DNA of 64,000 bases from Coriaria nepalensis (lineage: Eukaryota; Streptophyta; Magnoliopsida; Cucurbitales; Coriariaceae): assembly GCA_027186245.1 (NCBI GenBank), contig CP114481.1, positions 54,630,569-54,694,568 on the forward strand, read 5' to 3'. Made by a program: the position numbers and the translations under genes. This document shows positions 49,450-59,342 of the stretch, piece after piece. How positions within the stretch are numbered: the stretch's first letter is position 1; the number at the start of each line of letters is the position of its first letter. The notes under the pieces were generated by a model that saw nothing but the letters and a program-made list of their open reading frames with translations, made no database searches and was not told the DNA's origin.

Positions 49450-50964
49450 CTAAAATCTTGGACGAATGTAGGCCCGCAATGGATTCTTCATAACTACGGT
49501 GAACTCGACCTTCTCAGACAGATCAACCTCGACGCCATCACCACTCTTCCACTCAAAATTCCAAACCAGATTGGCCACAAAGTACTCCAAATGAAGCATC
49601 GCCAAACCATGACCAGGACAGATCCTCCTCCCAACTCCGAACGGCATCATCTTTATCTCCTTACTCCCTGTTATATCAACCACTTCGCCCCCATCGCTGC
49701 ACAAAAACCTCTCGGGATTAAAAGCCATAGGATCTTCCCACACCTTTGGGTCCCACCCCATCTCCGCCACCATGAAATTCACCGACCCTTTCTTGGGTAT
49801 CACGTAACCTTCTAAGACCACATCTTCTGTTACTGCATGTGGAAGAACGAAATGCCCTGGTGGGTGCCTTCTCAAGCCTTCTAAAACCACAGCTTTTAGA
49901 TATGGAAGTTTCCCTAGATCTTCTTCCTTCACCTCCTTCTCTCCCTCTCCTAAAACCTCTCTAATCTCCTCAAGAACCCTGTTTTGAATTTCTGGATATT
50001 TCACTAAATTCGCCATTATCCACTGCAGAGCAGTAGAAGTAGTATCAGTTCCCGCGTTGAGAAACTCGGAGCATAAAGACACCATCTCGTCCTTATTGAG
50101 CTTTCTCTTCTCGTCTGGAAGCTCTAGATCAAGCAAAGTATCGACATAAGACAAGACGAACTCTTCTTTAATGTCCGACTTTTCTTTCTTCAACTTCTTT
50201 CGAGCTTCAATCAAATGGTCTAACACTCTGATTTGGTCATTTTTCAGTCGGAACAGCTTTTCCCAACGGTTTTGGAATATAATCTTCGTCAATCGCGGCC
50301 AGAAATTCAAAATGTTGAAGATTCCGGAGTTCAAAAGCACTCGCCGTTGAACTTCTTCGATCTCTTTGATCTGTTCGTCGCCGAGCTTATCGCCGAAGCA
50401 CATCAGGACCAGTAAGCAGAACATGGCGTATTGAAAGTTGTCTATAACAGAGACCGGCCCATGTTTGTGAGAGTGGGATTTTAACCGGGTCAGGAGGATG
50501 TCCAGGACCCATTTTCGGGCATGAGTATAGGATCTGACCCGAGAAGGGTGGAGGATCTCGGCGGTGAGGTTGCGGCGGAGGAGGCGCCAGGTGGGGCCGT
50601 AAGGGGCGGAGTTGATAGTGTGCTGGTTGCTGCTGAGAATTCTGTTGGTTTCCCGGACGGTCGGACGGTCGGCGAAGATGGCGCCGTTTTGGACTAATGC
50701 TTTGTGGGCTACGGAGCGGTCGGAGATGAAGATAGCGGGCCGTGGTCCGATTTGGAGTGAGACGAGTGGGCCGTACTTGGATTGGAGGTTTTTTATGATG
50801 GCTTCGATTTGGGTGGGGGATTTGCTTAGCCAGATGATGGGGGTGATGATTGGGATGACGGTGGGACCAGGTGGAAGCTTAGAGGGGAAGAAGAGGTTGA
50901 CGAAAAGGGGTTTGAGGAGGAGAGCGAGCAGGAGAGAGATAAGGATGAGAAACCATGTCTCCAT
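49450..50964 (-). CDS. CYP89A-type cytochrome P450 (second of array)
   Basis: Intronless, 504 aa. N-terminal anchor WFLILISLLLALLLKPLF, hinge SKLPPGP, canonical I-helix [16 protein letters not shown]-helix [15 protein letters not shown] segment FNPERFL, heme loop FGVGRRICPG. All catalytic motifs are present, so it should be an active ER monooxygenase. CYP89A9 of Arabidopsis oxidises chlorophyll catabolites during senescence; other CYP89As are uncharacterised, and the substrate here cannot be inferred. It is most similar to the next gene downstream in coordinates (51846-53363), showing tandem duplication. Confidence 0.93.
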   Translation of the reverse strand: METWFLILISLLLALLLKPLFVNLFFPSKLPPGPTVIPIITPIIWLSKSPTQIEAIIKNLQSKYGPLVSLQIGPRPAIFISDRSVAHKALVQNGAIFADRPTVRETNRILSSNQHTINSAPYGPTWRLLRRNLTAEILHPSRVRSYTHARKWVLDILLTRLKSHSHKHGPVSVIDNFQYAMFCLLVLMCFGDKLGDEQIKEIEEVQRRVLLNSGIFNILNFWPRLTKIIFQNRWEKLFRLKNDQIRVLDHLIEARKKLKKEKSDIKEEFVLSYVDTLLDLELPDEKRKLNKDEMVSLCSEFLNAGTDTTSTALQWIMANLVKYPEIQNRVLEEIREVLGEGEKEVKEEDLGKLPYLKAVVLEGLRRHPPGHFVLPHAVTEDVVLEGYVIPKKGSVNFMVAEMGWDPKVWEDPMAFNPERFLCSDGGEVVDITGSKEIKMMPFGVGRRICPGHGLAMLHLEYFVANLVWNFEWKSGDGVEVDLSEKVEFTVVMKNPLRAYIRPRF

Positions 50965-51845
50965 TATTGTCTGATTTTGAAGGTCTATAGAAAGGTAATC
51001 GGATGTGAAAGAAGGAGCAGGTTACGGTGTTTATATATTAAAAAATTACGTGCAGAAAAAGGTAGGTAAAAAGTTAAATATAAAAAGAAAAGTTGGGTTT
51101 CTGTTCTTTGGGTTACGTGCAGAAAGGCAGGTTACGGTTCTCGAAATTATCTTTTAATATAAAAAAAAAAAAAAAAAAGAAGGAAAAGGCGAAAAACAGG
51201 AACATGTTTTTTATTATATTAAATTTTATTATAATATATATATATATATCATTTTAATACGATAAATAATAATATATAATATATAAAAATAAATTTCATA
51301 ATCATAATATATATTATATATTATTATATTCATATAAAATTTGATTAGGGTTCAATTTGTCCTTCTAAAGCGTCGCGATAGTTTTCTTTAAAAAAAAAAA
51401 AAAAAAAGAAAAAAAAAGTGGCATAATATTCAAGTCTCCAAAAGATTTGTAGACTAAAATTTGATGAATGTGAATTGGTCACTTGTTGCATGCACGCTTA
51501 AAATTAGGATTTATTCTCATACTAAAAGTATAAAAGAAGAAAAATCTCTGGTACAAGTATTTTTTACCTTAATCGTAATCTATTATACATTCTCAAACTC
51601 TTGACTTACTTTAATCGTCAAACACGCTGACTGACGGTCAGGTCAACCCAGTAAAATATATTGATGATCGTGTAACCCTTTATCAAGACGGAAATCCCCA
51701 TCCACATATTTTATGGAATGGATTCCTCTGCAATTCTTTCTTCCTTTTTTTTTTTTTTTTTTTTAGTTCACTTATTGATTGATGACATACATCATATCGA
51801 TTGGATAAGTTTATGCTTATATAATATGATCGGAAACCTTGGAAA
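50965..51845. other. Intergenic between P450 2 and P450 3
   Basis: AT-rich, with poly-A runs near 51160 and 51390, an (AT)n run near 51235-51250 and a T run near 51747. It holds the promoter of the second P450 and the 3' flank of the third. Confidence 0.6.
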
Positions 51846-53363
51846 CTAATTCTTCATCCTCGGCATTACATGAGCCTGCAATGGATTCTTCATTCCGACG
51901 GTAAACTCTTGCATCTCCGACAAATCTACCTCATCTCCTCCATCAACACTTTTCCATTCAAACTTCCAAACCAAATTACCAACAAAATACTCCAAATGAA
52001 GAATAGCCAACGTGTAGCCAGGACATATCCTCCTACCGGCTCCGAAAGGCATCATCTTTATCTCTTTATTTCCTGTGACATCAAACGATTCACCTCCATT
52101 ATTCAGAAACCTCTCTGGTTTGAAAGCCATAGGATCTTCCCACACTTTTGGGTCCCATCCAATCTCGGCCACCATGAAATTTACTGACGCTTTCTTGGGT
52201 ATCAAGTAACCATCCAACACAGTATCCTCTGTCACGGCATGTGGTAACACAAAATGCCCAGGTGGATGTCTTCTCAATCCTTCCAGAATCACAGCTTTTA
52301 GATAAGGCAATTTTCCTAAATCCTCCTCTTCAACCTCCTCCACTTCCTCTCCTAAAACCTCTTTAATTTCCTCAACTACCCTGCTTTGGATTTCTGGGTA
52401 TTTCACTAAATTCGCCATTATCCATTGCAAGGCAGTAGAAGTAGTATCAGTTCCCGCGTCAAGAAACTCAGAGCAGAGACTCACTATCTCTCTGTTTTCA
52501 AGCTTTATCTTCTCATCAGAAAGCTCTAAATCCAACAGAGTATCTACATATGAAACAACAAATTTATTATCATCACTCTCTTTTGTAATAATTTCTTTCT
52601 TGGCTTTCCTTCTCGCTTCAATGAAAGGAATAAAGACGTCCCGTTTGTTCTTCTGCAAGGTTAAGAACTCCTTCCAACGCTTTCTTAGAAATATCTTGGT
52701 CAGGCTTGGGAAGAAATTTAACACATTGAAACGATTGAAGTTCACTAGATACTCACGCTGAACTTTCTCGATTTCTCTGACTTGAGTTTCCTCGACCTTA
52801 TCACCAAAACACATGAAGACGAGCAAGCAAAACATGGCGTAATGGAAATGATCGATGACTCGAACATGGTGGCGAGATTGATCTCGCAGGCGATTTATGA
52901 GAATCTCAAGGACCCATTTTCGTGCGTGAGAGTAGGATTTGATTCGAAAAGGATGGAGGATCTCCGCCGTGAGGTTACGGCGGAGGAGCCGCCATCTGGG
53001 GCCGTAGAAGGCTGTGTTTATGGTGTGCTGGCTGCTACTGACTATCTCATCTATAGCGAAAGCCGGAGGACGATCAGCGAAAACAGCACCGTTTTGAACC
53101 AGGGCCTTATGGGCGAGAGAGCGGTCGGCTATGAAGACTGCAGGGAGTGGGCCGATGCGGAGGGTGACGACCGGGCCATACTTGGCATGGAAGTTGCGGA
53201 GGATGGGCTCAAGATCCGAGAAGGATTTGCGAATCCATAACAGGTCACTGATGATGGGGATAGAAGTAGGGCCTGGTGGGAGTTTTGTGGTGGAGGAGGA
53301 GGAGAAAAGCTTGAGGATGAACAGAGGAGTGAAGATGGCGATAAGAAACCAGGTGAGCTCCAT
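51846..53363 (-). CDS. CYP89A-type cytochrome P450 (third of array)
   Basis: Intronless, 505 aa, same strand as the other two. Anchor [19 protein letters not shown], hinge TKLPPGP, I-helix [16 protein letters not shown]-helix [15 protein letters not shown] segment FKPERFLN, heme loop [10 protein letters not shown]. It shares long identical stretches with the second gene (for example [13 protein letters not shown] and [20 protein letters not shown], with a single change). That indicates a fairly recent duplication, while the first gene is much more diverged. An active monooxygenase is expected; the substrate is unknown. Confidence 0.93.
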   Translation of the reverse strand: MELTWFLIAIFTPLFILKLFSSSSTTKLPPGPTSIPIISDLLWIRKSFSDLEPILRNFHAKYGPVVTLRIGPLPAVFIADRSLAHKALVQNGAVFADRPPAFAIDEIVSSSQHTINTAFYGPRWRLLRRNLTAEILHPFRIKSYSHARKWVLEILINRLRDQSRHHVRVIDHFHYAMFCLLVFMCFGDKVEETQVREIEKVQREYLVNFNRFNVLNFFPSLTKIFLRKRWKEFLTLQKNKRDVFIPFIEARRKAKKEIITKESDDNKFVVSYVDTLLDLELSDEKIKLENREIVSLCSEFLDAGTDTTSTALQWIMANLVKYPEIQSRVVEEIKEVLGEEVEEVEEEDLGKLPYLKAVILEGLRRHPPGHFVLPHAVTEDTVLDGYLIPKKASVNFMVAEIGWDPKVWEDPMAFKPERFLNNGGESFDVTGNKEIKMMPFGAGRRICPGYTLAILHLEYFVGNLVWKFEWKSVDGGDEVDLSEMQEFTVGMKNPLQAHVMPRMKN

Positions 53364-54521
53364 TTCTTGTCAATGGATGGATGCGATATGCCTGTCCGTT
53401 TATTTTTTTACTTCCTTTTCAACCATAGCTTGTTCCCGTCATGACGTAACATTTGTGATGATGGACCAATCAAAACCCTGAGAATATATATACTTCTATA
53501 TTTTATTTCATATGTTTAAAGCTCTTTACTAATATAGTAATATTATATGTAATTTTTTTAATTTTTTTCTAAAAAATAATCAAAATAAATAATTAAAAAT
53601 ATTATATAAAAATATTTGAATGGAAAATCAATATTGCTAGAAGAAGAATATATAAAAAATAAGATGAATAAAAAATAAAAAATTACAAAAAAATTACAAA
53701 ATTAGAATTTATAAGATAAAGATATGGGTTAATTTTTTACTTTTAAGGGTTATCAAATATATATGGAGTGAATATATATTAAATAAATACATATACGACA
53801 CAAATATATAACCAATTTTAAAGGATGGATGCTTCCTTGAATGTTGATTAGAGAGTACAACGTGTCACGTAATATTTTATACTAGAATTAGACAACATAA
53901 TTGAACTTTGAACATGACGAAACATGATTTGTCTTTTAATATTTTTGAAGAAACATATTTGATCATAGGTCTAATAAATAAATCAATCAATCAACATTTC
54001 TAAAGTCGTTCAATCGAGTGGATTGATTCATGATCAAGAGTTTGAGATGACTTTGGGCAACAGGACAAAAGGGATAAGGGAGAATAAAGGCCGAAAGCCA
54101 TAAACGACATGCAACTTCTCTATTAGAGATTTCAAAACGGTGAGTTTAAAGTTACATAGTATTTTGCATATTCTCATCAAGCTATTTGTTGCCTGCCTTG
54201 AAGCTCAATCAAAGCAGTCACATATTAGCAGCAATTATCTATGAATTGCAAAGATTAAGGAATCTAATTGGTCATAATCCAATTTGTCAGGCAAGTAGGA
54301 AAGAAAATATAAAACCAGAAACAAATGAACACAGTAGCATGAAAGAGCCAAGATCACAATAGTCAGAACATAGAAAATAGCAAGTGAGGTAGTGTTTCAG
54401 CAAGAGACTGACATATTTATAATCCGAAAGGACATGACACAAGAGGGTCTTACTGAGATACATTAGCTTCTGAACCGAAGAAGATCATAGAGGGGGAGGG
54501 AATAGTAGGGAAGATAGATGT
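53364..54521. other. Intergenic between P450 3 and POLD4
   Basis: Very AT-rich. Promoter of the third P450 at the left; 3' UTR of POLD4 at the right. No coding or structured repeat was recognised. Confidence 0.55.
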
Positions 54522-55118
54522 TCAAACACGAGATTCCCAAAAACACTCGGCTCGAAACTTCTTGGCCTTCAGAAGGGAACCGATTTCTTTAGGAGGGTTC
54601 AATCCAAGACGGCAAGCACGATCCCACCTTGCCTGTCTGGTCATTCCAATGCAAGGTCCATATGCCATGTTCATGTCGAATTGCCTCAGCACCTCCTCGT
54701 TTTCATCATGATCATCTATAAGAGGTAAATGAAATTGACAATGCTGTAAGTAGAAACTATGAAATCATTCTACGAAGTACAAACAACTGGCAATAGAAGC
54801 CATCAGATCAGAGTTTCGCATATTCTTATCTGGTTTAAATAGTCGAGTGTTAGGGCAAGGAGAGGGAATGCCAAAATGATTAAAAAAAGTATTTAAAATT
54901 AGAGTTTCTGGGGGAAGATTAGAGATACCATTAAGGTCAGGAGAGCCATGGGAAAGCAGGACGCTAGGTTGGGTGATGTCGGAGCCCAAACTTGCAGAGT
55001 GAGGCGACGATTTCTTCAAAGAAGAATAAGATTTCGTAGGCTTACTAGCTTTGGCGATGCCGCTGTTTTTCTTCTGCCGGTAGAAACCCTTGATACTCCC
55101 CGACGATTTCGTTGCCAT
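54522..55118 (-). CDS. POLD4: DNA polymerase delta subunit 4 (p12)
   Basis: Two exons, 55118-54929 and 54715-54522, 384 nt, 127 aa. The N-terminus is basic with GFYRQKK, a candidate PCNA-interacting segment as in the family. The C-terminal half carries the diagnostic POLD4 core: EEVLRQFDMNMAYGPCIGMT, then RQARWDRACRLGLNPP. In eukaryotes p12 stabilises the polymerase delta holoenzyme at the replication fork and in repair, in the nucleus. The 5' UTR begins with a CT run at 55118-55140. Small size and two exons are usual for plant POLD4. Confidence 0.93.
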
Positions 55119-55597
55119 CTCTCTCTCTCTCTCTCTCTCGTCTCGTCTGTAAATTTCAAATTATGAATCTGGATTTTTCCTTTACAGGTCTCGATTAAGG
55201 AAGCGGTTATTATATACGTACATATTAGCATCCCACGAAACGGCGGCGCTTTGTTTCTTACCCTGGGTCTGGGTCTGGGTCTTGCAAGTTTAAAACAGTC
55301 CTCTTTTTAAATTATCTAAGGTCAGAATATTTTGTTCAGACACAATTTGATATAACATTTCATTTGAAAAAGACCGATGAGCAACATTTACGTAATCCTC
55401 CACAAGCATCTGTAATTTGTGAATACTAACTACTATAAGTATTCCTTCAAGCTATCACTACATATCCTTTGATAATCCTTCTTCTTTCTGGTTTTCACCT
55501 CCTCATAGATAAGAGAAGAACAGCCAAGCGGCAAGAGCGTACAACCTGCTTGAATTAAGAGGGCAAGTGGAAACCAGGAAAAGTCATTCCCACTCAC
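55119..55597. other. Intergenic: POLD4 leader/promoter and flank of the transporter relic
   Basis: A CT tract directly upstream of the POLD4 start, then AT-rich sequence. No gene. Confidence 0.55.
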
Positions 55598-57783
55598 TCA
55601 TACATATGACGCGAGAGCAACGCCAAGATATCCGCTCACTATAAAAGCAAGAGCAATAATCGACATTGCAAATGCCATAAGAGACCCCTCACATCCTGAA
55701 GGACTAAACCGTGCTATAAGAACACTAAGCGGCAAGATCTTGGAAACGAACAGAACCTCTGCAACGCCGGAGAAGATCACAACATAGACCAAATTGGGCA
55801 ACCCCCCCATTTCCCGATAGAAACCTTATACAAACAAAACATCTGAGATCATATAGATCGCCATTGATAATTGGACGGCTGAGATTAGTTTCCTGGGTGA
55901 GATGGATTTGCTCCATAAAAGCCTGGCTGAACACCTTGGAGAAACCCTATACTGATGAGTCGATCTTCAATGTTAGGTTTGGTACAAGAACATGGTTCCT
56001 CTAAGCGCTGGGATTATGGCATATGAGGCGAAGAACCATGTTATTGAAGAGGCAATCTCAGGCTTCTTTAATACACTGAAAAGGTCTAGGAGCTATTTTT
56101 TGATTCCAAGGTTGGATGCGGTTTTGGGGAGGTTAAGGGTGTTTTCTCGGATGGAGACTGTTACGAAGAATTGGAGGAAAGCGGAGGCCGAAGAACAGGA
56201 ACATGGTTGGAAGGGAGAAACGGGCCATGGCTATGCCTCCAAGTAGGTTTCCGAGGACCCCACCAACTGAGGAAGCCATCCATAAGGATTGCAGCTCGCC
56301 TGAGGAACATGATTGAGGATTCATTTTAGAGGAGGAAGAAGGAGCTTTTGCTGTTTCCGCAACGACGGCATCATTTGCAACCTCGGCTATTGCTGCTCCG
56401 AGGTTACTTAGGAGGATATGTATGCTGATGGTGAAGACTGAAATGCCGGACTGAGAGAAGATTGCTATGATTAGCCACGATAGTGCTTGTAAAAGAGCTG
56501 CAAGGTGCAGAATAGAGTTTGATTAGCTATAAAAGGTAGCAGATCCCATATCTTAATAATTCACAAGCACGATTTAAGTATAATAATGGATGCTCTCTAG
56601 GTTCAGCTTCACAGGTCGTTGTCACGACATCCCTTCTTGCTTCCCTTATTTCCTTAATCAATCAACTGTATTTCTACATAGCTGTTTTTCTACATAGAAC
56701 TTCTCATGATATATCAAATCCAATAGCAGGGACTCATTTAAAAATATATATGTGATGAAGCGGACAAGGTTGGAAAGACCCATCAAATGTAAAATGAGAA
56801 AAACAACTTATATTCACCGGTTGCGATTTTTGCAGAGGTTGATCATTATGTAACATATATTTGGAAGAAATCTTACACATTTATGAAAACAACGAGACAT
56901 GTTAAATGAATCCTTAAATGGCACAGGGTTGACCAACACTTAGTAACACCCAAAAGGCAAAACATATTGGCATTAGCATGTGTCATCTCTTTCCTTCTAT
57001 GCTTATGCAAGCAAGGGAAGACAGTGGTGTGACCTTCTGTATTTGCCAACAGACATATTCAAAGAAAGACTAATAAATTACCCATTTGTCATGACCAATT
57101 GGGGAAGAATATAAGATTAACCTATTCATGGCCTTCTAAAAGATCATTCATGGTGCTTAAGGCATATGAGTTGTTAATTAATGTTTTCCACCTTATCAGA
57201 CTAAAGAGATTAATCTGCTTTTGATCAATAAAGCAAATAAATCAGTGCAGGAATGCTTTGTTAAAGAGAGAAAAAAGAAGATCCTCAATAAGATTGAAAA
57301 AACAAAACAAAAAAAAACTTCGTAGTATATTCATTACTTCTAACCTCCTAATTCGAATCTAGACATTATTCATCAGATTTAAAAAAAAAAACTCTCTCGA
57401 ACTAATTCCGAGAATCATGGAAACGAGAATCGATTACGAAAAGGCTCGAAATGAATCGAAGTTGTAGATTCTAATTTGAGTCTGATATCCGTAAATAGAG
57501 AGGAAAAGAAAAAAGAAAAAAAAAAACAGTTACCTCCAAGGGAGATGTAAGGAATGCGATGCTGGCCGGAGATGTAGAGAGCGTCGGAAACGATGCCTAA
57601 GAGAGGCTTAGCGACCGTAGGGAGATTGGAAGAGTTGAGAAGAACCTGGAGAGTGGAGGAGTCCACATTGAGGACGTCTTTGATGAAGAAGCTGACTGCC
57701 ATCCATGGGAAGCATCTGAACCCCTGCACCCAGTATCCATGGGGAGAGACGTGGCGGTGCTTGCGTTCGACACGTGCAGATTA
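55598..57783 (-). pseudogene. Folate-biopterin transporter family pseudogene (FBT7-type), 5'-truncated
   Basis: Two recognisable exon-like blocks, 57783-57534 and 56497-55598, joined in phase by a GT-AG intron. The first gives YWVQGFRCFPWMAVSFFIKD and AKPLLGIVSDALYISGQHRI. The second gives LLQALSWLIIAIFSQSGISV, an AAIAEVANDAVVAETAK motif and LWMASSVGGVLGNLLGG, ending IVSGYLGVALASYV. These match plant folate-biopterin transporters (multi-pass MFS-like proteins). The frame shifts near 56185, and a stop interrupts it at 56093-56095. Further stops and shifts lie at about 55930-55985, and there is another stop at 55826-55828. No in-frame Met precedes the conserved block, and the coding similarity ends at about 57783, next to a long inverted-repeat element. 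It is a pseudogene of an expected syntenic transporter. Confidence 0.88.
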
Positions 57784-57797
57784 AATTTTCTACTTAA

Positions 57798-58940
57798 GGG
57801 TTGGATTAAATGGCGCTCGGATTGTATTGTGCCCATAGCTCAGACAAATTATGGCCATCCATATAGATTCGGTCTTTTTGGGTAAGCCACGTCATCCAAA
57901 AATAAATTGTGTTTCAAAATATATGGATCACTGTATTTAACCCAGTTATTCATATATATTTTTTTTTTTGCACCCCTTTCTTCCCTATGTTTTATTCTAT
58001 GTTTTATTTTATTTTTTTCATATTCTCCTCTCCATTAATGCATTTTCTTTATTTTAACCTATATCAACGAAATTATTAAAACTCACAAACTCATTGGAGG
58101 TCACGCACTAATTCTCTAAAAAAAAAAAAAAAACAAACCCAATATATTTTGAAAACTTCTGATAGCTCGAATTGGTAGGAAATATGAAATTATCGATATG
58201 TAAGATGTCGGTATAAGATGCACATACCGACATGTGAAGGGACTTCGACCCTTCGACCTTTCGACCATTCGACTCATATATAATTTAAATTACTCTAAAA
58301 GTCGAAAAACTCTTCACAGATTGAGGTCATTCGACCTGTAAAGTAACTCTAAGGGTCGAAGGTTACTTCACAAGTCGGAGTCTTTCAACCCGAAAAGTTA
58401 CATGTGAGTTACATCGACCATTCGACCTTTCGACATGTAGAATAACTCTAAAATTTGAAAGGTCTCTAAGGGTCGATATAACTCACGTGTAATTCTAAGA
58501 GTCGAAGGAGCCCAACCTGTGAAGGATCCTTCACATATCGGTATGTGCATCTCAAAACAGACATCTCACATATATCGGTAATTTTATATTTCCTATCAGT
58601 TCGAGCTATTGAGAATTTTCAAAATGTACTTAGTTTGTTTTCGAGAAAGAATGAGTTCATAACTTTCGACGATTTCGTGAATTCGAATGAGTTCGTTAAT
58701 GAATGTTAAAATAAAGTTTTAAAGATGTATTAATATAGAGAGTACGAAAGAAAGAAAATAAAACAAAAGGAAGAAGGAGGTGGAAATAAATAAAAAATAA
58801 AAAATACACGGGCTACTAAATTAAACGCAATTTATCCTCAAACTACGTGGCTGACCTAGAAATACTAAATCTACATAAATAGCCAAAATTACACAAACTA
58901 TATAAACATCATACAATTTAAGCGCCGTTCAATCCGGGCT
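57798..58940. mobile_element. Non-autonomous element with ~450-bp terminal inverted repeats
   Basis: The left arm starts GGGTTGGATTAAATGGCGCT and the right arm, reversed, AGCCCGGATTGAACGGCGCT. Pairing continues inward with matching blocks: ATTGTAT, AAATTATGGCC/AATTTTGGC, AGCCACGT, AATAAATTG(T/C)GTTT, CTTTATTTTAAC, then a closely matching block around GATAGCTCGAATTGGTAGGA (left) and its reverse partner near 58600. The core (58245-58510) is rich in TCGACC/TCGAA motifs in both orientations. No open frame exists. Long arms suggest a Mutator-like or foldback type, but no target-site duplication was found and the exact ends are uncertain by a few bases. Confidence 0.7.
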
Positions 58941-59342
58941 TGTGTTGTTTTTTCGTCAAAACGCCTTACGGGCTCGTTAAGGAACACAATAAATGAATAT
59001 CACTTTTTTATTTTTATAATAATAACTTTCCGATTATTACAGCGAGTACATGTTCTATACGAAATTATTTTTATAGTAATTATTATTAATAACGAGATAT
59101 TGCATCTGGTAAAGTTGTAATTATGGCGAAATGGAAAATCGCATACGAAATGTAATTCTGGGTGAAACATGAACCACAGATTGTTGAAACAATCTCTCAT
59201 CTGGAGGGGGGTGGAAACAAAAAAAGTTCACCTCTGTATCTCTCATCTGGAGATGCATCCGATCATATTTCCATTTATGTAAACACAGATTGTTGAAACA
59301 ATTCCTATGAGACTTGATTGATTTAAGGGAAAAAAGAATCTA
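58941..59342. other. Intergenic, 3' flank of the uS5m gene
   Basis: AT-rich. A CTCTCATCTGGAG-type motif is repeated twice (59192-59204 and 59239-59251), and ACACAGATTGTTGAAACAA-like sequence is also repeated (59173 and 59283). No gene was seen. Confidence 0.5.

Noticed and set aside
57597..57836. 79-codon minus-strand frame starting at 57836
   Set aside because: It is in a different frame from the conserved transporter block and begins inside the inverted-repeat element.
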